From positions 1-9,683 of the forward strand of contig CALABZ010000195.1 in the NCBI GenBank assembly GCA_937888615.1: a stretch of 9,683 bases of DNA. The letters are read 5' to 3'. A program made the position numbers and the translations under genes. The notes under the pieces were generated by a model that was not told the DNA's origin, did no database searches, and saw only the letters and a program-made list of their open reading frames with translations. Below, in pieces: positions 7,540 through 9,683 of this stretch. This DNA comes from an uncultured Lentisphaeria bacterium (lineage in GTDB: Bacteria; Verrucomicrobiota; Lentisphaeria; Victivallales; Victivallaceae). Every line of letters starts with the position of its first letter. The first letter of the stretch is position 1.

Positions 7540-7554
7540 TCCTGTTATTCAGGA
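7540..7554 (-). promoter_or_regulatory. Small hairpin covering the amidohydrolase ribosome-binding site
   Basis: In the minus-strand RNA, UCCUG (7554-7550) can pair with CAGGA (7544-7540) across a 5-base loop AAUAA. The 3' arm contains the first bases of the AGGAG ribosome site. With a stem of only 5 bp it is weak and may be chance. Confidence 0.25.
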
Positions 7555-7582
7555 AATATAAACCATGTTCCGGCAAATTCAA
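7555..7582 (-). promoter_or_regulatory. Candidate promoter for amidohydrolase-YdjM unit
   Basis: Read on the minus strand, TTGAAT (7582-7577; 4 of 6 to TTGACA) is followed by a 16-base spacer and TATATT (7560-7555; 5 of 6 to TATAAT). It lies in the 83-base gap between the META-domain lipoprotein and the amidohydrolase and would start transcription close to 7548, just before the ribosome site. If real, the last two genes form a separate unit from the upstream catabolic genes. Based on consensus only. Confidence 0.4.
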
Positions 7583-7613
7583 GACGCGCAGTATCCGTAT
7601 TCGACCGTGCCGT

Positions 7614-8054
7614 TTACGGCTGACCGGCCGGTTTCTTCTTGAATGTCATGACCTTGCTGCCGTCGGCGCCGAAAAAAGTCAGGGTATCGCCAGACACGTC
7701 GAAACGCGCCGTATTCTGCAATCCGGTCATAAAGAGACGTTCGAAAGCCATGACGGGTTCAGTCCCCGCTTTTTTGGTGGAAACGACTTCGTTCAGGGTC
7801 AGGTTTTTCTCATGGTCGACACTGAAACGGGTATCGAAATTATTCAACCCGGTATAGCCGCTGACGAATCCGTCTTCACGAAACGTGATTTCCGGCTGGC
7901 GCACATCATAGGTGATTTTGGGCGCACCCGCGACCATAACCGCCTGCCAACTCCCGATCAGGCCGTTAAAGGGATCCTCCGCTCCGCTTTTGCAGGACAC
8001 CGCCACGGTCAAAACCGTCAGGGCCGCTGCGATCAGTTGAAGCATTTTTTTCAT
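7614..8054 (-). CDS. META-domain (HslJ-like) lipoprotein
   Basis: A 146-residue predicted lipoprotein. The first 20 residues are a signal peptide: basic MKK, a hydrophobic core LIAAALTVLTVAV, then Ser-Cys21 as a lipobox (Ala-Val-Ser-Cys; Ala at -3 instead of the usual Leu is mildly atypical). The mature part reads as a META domain: GSWQAVMVAG (34-43), ITFREDGFVSGYTGLNNF (56-73) and DTLTFFGADG (123-132). The usual GCN motif of HslJ is GLN here, so the conserved Cys is missing. META-domain proteins sit in the bacterial envelope and include HslJ, linked to heat-shock and novobiocin resistance; their biochemical role is unclear. The ATG shares bases with the upstream gene's stop (ATGA, 8051-8054) and has AGGGAGGA (8061-8068) inside that gene, which implies translational coupling. 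Family assignment is moderate because META domains diverge strongly. Confidence 0.78.
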   Translation of the reverse strand: MKKMLQLIAAALTVLTVAVSCKSGAEDPFNGLIGSWQAVMVAGAPKITYDVRQPEITFREDGFVSGYTGLNNFDTRFSVDHEKNLTLNEVVSTKKAGTEPVMAFERLFMTGLQNTARFDVSGDTLTFFGADGSKVMTFKKKPAGQP

Positions 8055-9310
8055 TTCTTTTCCTCCCTTGTTGCCGTCATCGCCATGTCCCGTGCGGTGG
8101 ACAGCGTTTTGTATTTAGTCAGCAAATTGCTGCGGACATTTGCGGGTTCACTGCCGGCCAGCATTTCCAGAAACTCGTTACGGACCTTGGCGAAATGTTC
8201 CTCGTGGGTGGTGCGCATTTCCTGCGGAATATCAATGCGGTAACGGCCGTTTTCCGGCACGATTTTCAGCTCCGGGAGCGCGGCTTCGAGGGCCTGGCGG
8301 AATTCCGGGCTGTCGTTTTTCGGCTCCACATAGAGTTCGGGCTTGTTGCCGGTCCGGGGGCCTTGATCAATGACCAGCGTGCTCTTTTTGCCGACCATAA
8401 ACGAACGGTGGGTATCGCCGCCGCCGGCGGGCGCCTGAAGGTTCCAGATCACCACCAGTTTGACTTTCAATCCCTTGACCGTATAGGTGAACTCACCGTT
8501 GCAATAAAGCTGGAGGACATCGTCTTTGACGCAGTCTTTCAGGGCTTCGGGGAACGATTCGAGCTTGGTCACCATCGAAAAACTTTCCTTCGGCACTTCG
8601 GTGGCCCAGCGTCTGGCGGAGAGTATTTTCACATCTTCGTCGAAATTCAGGACCGCTTCTCCGGCGGTCATCCATTGCACCAGGTCCACCAGGTGGGTGG
8701 TCACGTCGATGATGCCCTCACCCTGCTTGGTGACATCGAAATACCACCACGGACGCACCAGCGGCGCACCGTTGACCAGCTTGGCCAGGTGATGGACGCT
8801 TTCCTTGAAGATAACCGGCTCGTCCTGTTCGGCAAAGCCGCCGAAAACGGCATCATCGGCCAGCAGTGTTTTCTGGATGCGGGAAGTGGCTTCGTGGCGT
8901 TCGGTCATGATATCGAGCAGGATTTCGCCGCCGGAAACGATTTCGGCGAGGGTGTCGACGCCGCGGCTGTCGATGGTCAGCGGCTTGTCGCTGAGCACCT
9001 TGATCCCGGCGTCGTGGAGGGCTTTGATGTCATAAATTTTGCGGTCGTTGCGTCCGGCGAGGACGGCGATGTCGCCTTTTTTCTCCGTGACGGCTTTTTG
9101 CAGATAATCGGGTCCGGCGTAGACGTGGAATTTCCACGAGGTCGGGTTGTCCTTGCGGGTATTGAAAGCTTCGACCAGTTTCATGTAGTTGTCGAGGTCC
9201 GGTCCGGCTTCCGAATAAATGTAGACATCGGGCGAAATCCGCGGATGCATTTCCCGCAAAACGAGTCCCGCGTGGAAGTGCCCCGGATTGATGATCATAA
9301 TCGTATGCAT
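8051..9310 (-). CDS. Gfo/Idh/MocA-family oxidoreductase with putative oxidoreductase C-terminal domain
   Basis: A predicted NAD(P)-dependent dehydrogenase of sugars or sugar derivatives. It opens with MIINPGHFHAG (5-15), the variant start typical of a subgroup with the PF16490 'oxidoreductase C-terminal domain', in place of the usual GxGxxG. DKP (108-110) is the conserved EKP-like cofactor/catalytic motif. LLDIMTERHE (131-140), KESVHHL (169-175), RPWWYFDV (186-193) and GEGIIDVTTHLVDLVQW (197-213) follow the subgroup pattern, with the His and Asp that could act in catalysis. I chose the ATG at 9310 because it matches the family N-terminus and has AAAAGGAA (9321-9328) upstream; an ATG at 9340 adds ten Lys/Asn-rich residues but has no good ribosome site. 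The 419 residues suit the family. No signal peptide is seen. Downstream it overlaps the lipoprotein gene by 4 bases. The sugar is unknown. Confidence 0.88.
   Translation of the reverse strand: MHTIMIINPGHFHAGLVLREMHPRISPDVYIYSEAGPDLDNYMKLVEAFNTRKDNPTSWKFHVYAGPDYLQKAVTEKKGDIAVLAGRNDRKIYDIKALHDAGIKVLSDKPLTIDSRGVDTLAEIVSGGEILLDIMTERHEATSRIQKTLLADDAVFGGFAEQDEPVIFKESVHHLAKLVNGAPLVRPWWYFDVTKQGEGIIDVTTHLVDLVQWMTAGEAVLNFDEDVKILSARRWATEVPKESFSMVTKLESFPEALKDCVKDDVLQLYCNGEFTYTVKGLKVKLVVIWNLQAPAGGGDTHRSFMVGKKSTLVIDQGPRTGNKPELYVEPKNDSPEFRQALEAALPELKIVPENGRYRIDIPQEMRTTHEEHFAKVRNEFLEMLAGSEPANVRSNLLTKYKTLSTARDMAMTATREEKK
8061..8068 (-). promoter_or_regulatory. Ribosome-binding site inside upstream gene, driving coupled start
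   Basis: AGGGAGGA, a near-perfect Shine-Dalgarno sequence six bases before the lipoprotein ATG, lies in the last codons of the oxidoreductase gene (Arg-Glu-Glu-Lys-Lys-stop). Together with the ATGA overlap it supports translation of the lipoprotein by terminating ribosomes. Confidence 0.75.
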
Positions 9311-9320
9311 GTTCTTACAG

Positions 9321-9328
9321 TTCCTTTT
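9321..9328 (-). promoter_or_regulatory. Ribosome-binding site that decides the oxidoreductase start
   Basis: AAAAGGAA ends ten bases before the ATG at 9310. No comparable site precedes the alternative ATG at 9340, whose upstream bases read CACAGGG directly against the start codon. The spacing of ten is slightly long but workable. Confidence 0.5.
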
Positions 9329-9363
9329 CTTGTTTTCCATCCCTGTGCGTGTCTTTCTGTCAT

Positions 9364-9391
9364 TTTATATGCTTGAATTAAAAACGGGCAA
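9364..9391 (-). promoter_or_regulatory. Candidate internal promoter for oxidoreductase-lipoprotein pair
   Basis: Read on the minus strand, TTGCCC (9391-9386; 4 of 6 to TTGACA), a 16-base spacer and TATAAA (9369-9364; 5 of 6 to TATAAT) overlap the last codons of the racemase-like gene. Transcription would begin near 9357, in front of the oxidoreductase. Found by consensus only; the region is AT-rich, so chance is possible. Confidence 0.35.
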
Positions 9392-9683
9392 CGGCAGTTG
9401 ACGCCCGATTTCATCAACACGGTAGCCAAATCCCGGCCCTGCCAGCGTCGAGAAATCCACCACGCCGTTCGCACGTTTGTAAATTCCCGGATGAACCATG
9501 CTTTCCGCCGCCGAAGCCGCCGGGTAGAATTGGGCGGCATTGCATTCCACCCCCATGATCGTCCCGGCGTGTGCGGCCAACAGGATGTGGGGAATGATGC
9601 TGAGCATGGGGTTGGTCAAATCCTGTACCATCAATGTCATGCCGTGCGCCTTGGCCCAACACATGCTGAGGAGGGCGCCGGTC
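9365..9683 (-). CDS. Enolase-superfamily (mandelate racemase/muconate lactonizing-like) enzyme, C-terminal part
   Basis: Only the last 105 residues are inside the window; the frame is open to the edge, with the codon at 9680-9682 as the first complete one. The fragment carries AKAHGMTLMVQDLTNP, then IPHILLAAHAGTIMGVE, CNAAQFYP and a Pro-Gly-rich end (HPGIYKRANGVVDFSTLAGPGFGY) that matches the C-terminal part of the mandelate racemase/MLE family. Members abstract a proton alpha to a carboxylate using a Mg-bound enolate and act as sugar-acid dehydratases, racemases or epimerases. The metal ligands and general bases lie upstream and cannot be judged, so the exact reaction is open. The stop is 54 bases from the oxidoreductase start at 9310. 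A racemase/dehydratase beside a Gfo/Idh/MocA oxidoreductase is a familiar catabolic arrangement for sugar acids. Confidence 0.87.
   Translation of the reverse strand, partial: TGALLSMCWAKAHGMTLMVQDLTNPMLSIIPHILLAAHAGTIMGVECNAAQFYPAASAAESMVHPGIYKRANGVVDFSTLAGPGFGYRVDEIGRQLPLPVFNSSI

Noticed and set aside
7609..7620. GCCG-TTTA-CGGC around the lipoprotein stop codon as a terminator
   Set aside because: Only a 4-bp stem and no T-run after it on either strand.
9124..9138. Inverted repeat CGTGGAA-T-TTCCACG
   Set aside because: It lies in the oxidoreductase coding sequence, encodes ordinary residues, and has a 1-base centre that cannot form an RNA hairpin. As an operator it would be oddly placed.
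8195..9376. Plus-strand open frame of 393 codons opposite the oxidoreductase
   Set aside because: Shadow frame: low-complexity composition rich in Gly, Val, Phe and His, no motifs, and the minus-strand gene has clear conserved motifs.

Overview
The window is a GC-rich bacterial chromosome segment with tightly packed genes and no RNA genes, insertion sequences, CRISPR arrays or prophage remains that I can see. Base composition and codon use look even throughout, so I see no sign of recent transfer. The organism is probably a Gram-negative anaerobe of the PVC group (Lentisphaerota or Kiritimatiellota) or a neighbouring phylum. This is an inference from two things: a PilU-type pilus ATPase, and a catabolic cluster with an NPGHFHA-type Gfo/Idh/MocA oxidoreductase, an enolase-superfamily dehydratase/racemase and an amidohydrolase. 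No marker gene here settles it.

Plus strand, 1-6198. The first gene is the 3' part of pdxJ (vitamin B6 synthesis). After 31 bases comes a complete PilT/PilU-family type IV pilus retraction ATPase, then after 16 bases an unusual 861-residue protein. Its N-terminus looks like a KaiC/RecA-type ATPase domain that has lost its P-loop. The rest is a PEP-synthase/PPDK-type ATP-grasp domain with its active-site residues kept, plus a conserved C-terminal block, but no phosphohistidine or PEP-binding domain. These three genes look like one transcription unit. An 85-base gap with a good promoter candidate then leads to typA/bipA, a ribosome-associated GTPase.

Minus strand, 9683-6209, convergent with typA. 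Read in the direction of transcription: the C-terminal part of an enolase-superfamily (mandelate racemase-like) enzyme; a Gfo/Idh/MocA oxidoreductase; a small META-domain (HslJ-like) lipoprotein joined to it by an ATGA overlap; a short gap with a candidate promoter; a TIM-barrel amidohydrolase; and a YdjM-like multi-pass membrane protein. The first two suggest sugar or sugar-acid catabolism. The last two are a pair of putative metal-dependent hydrolases.

The most interesting element is the pseudo-KaiC/ATP-grasp protein next to the pilus ATPase. The pair may be an undescribed regulatory or motility-linked module. Its biochemical role cannot be deduced from sequence alone.
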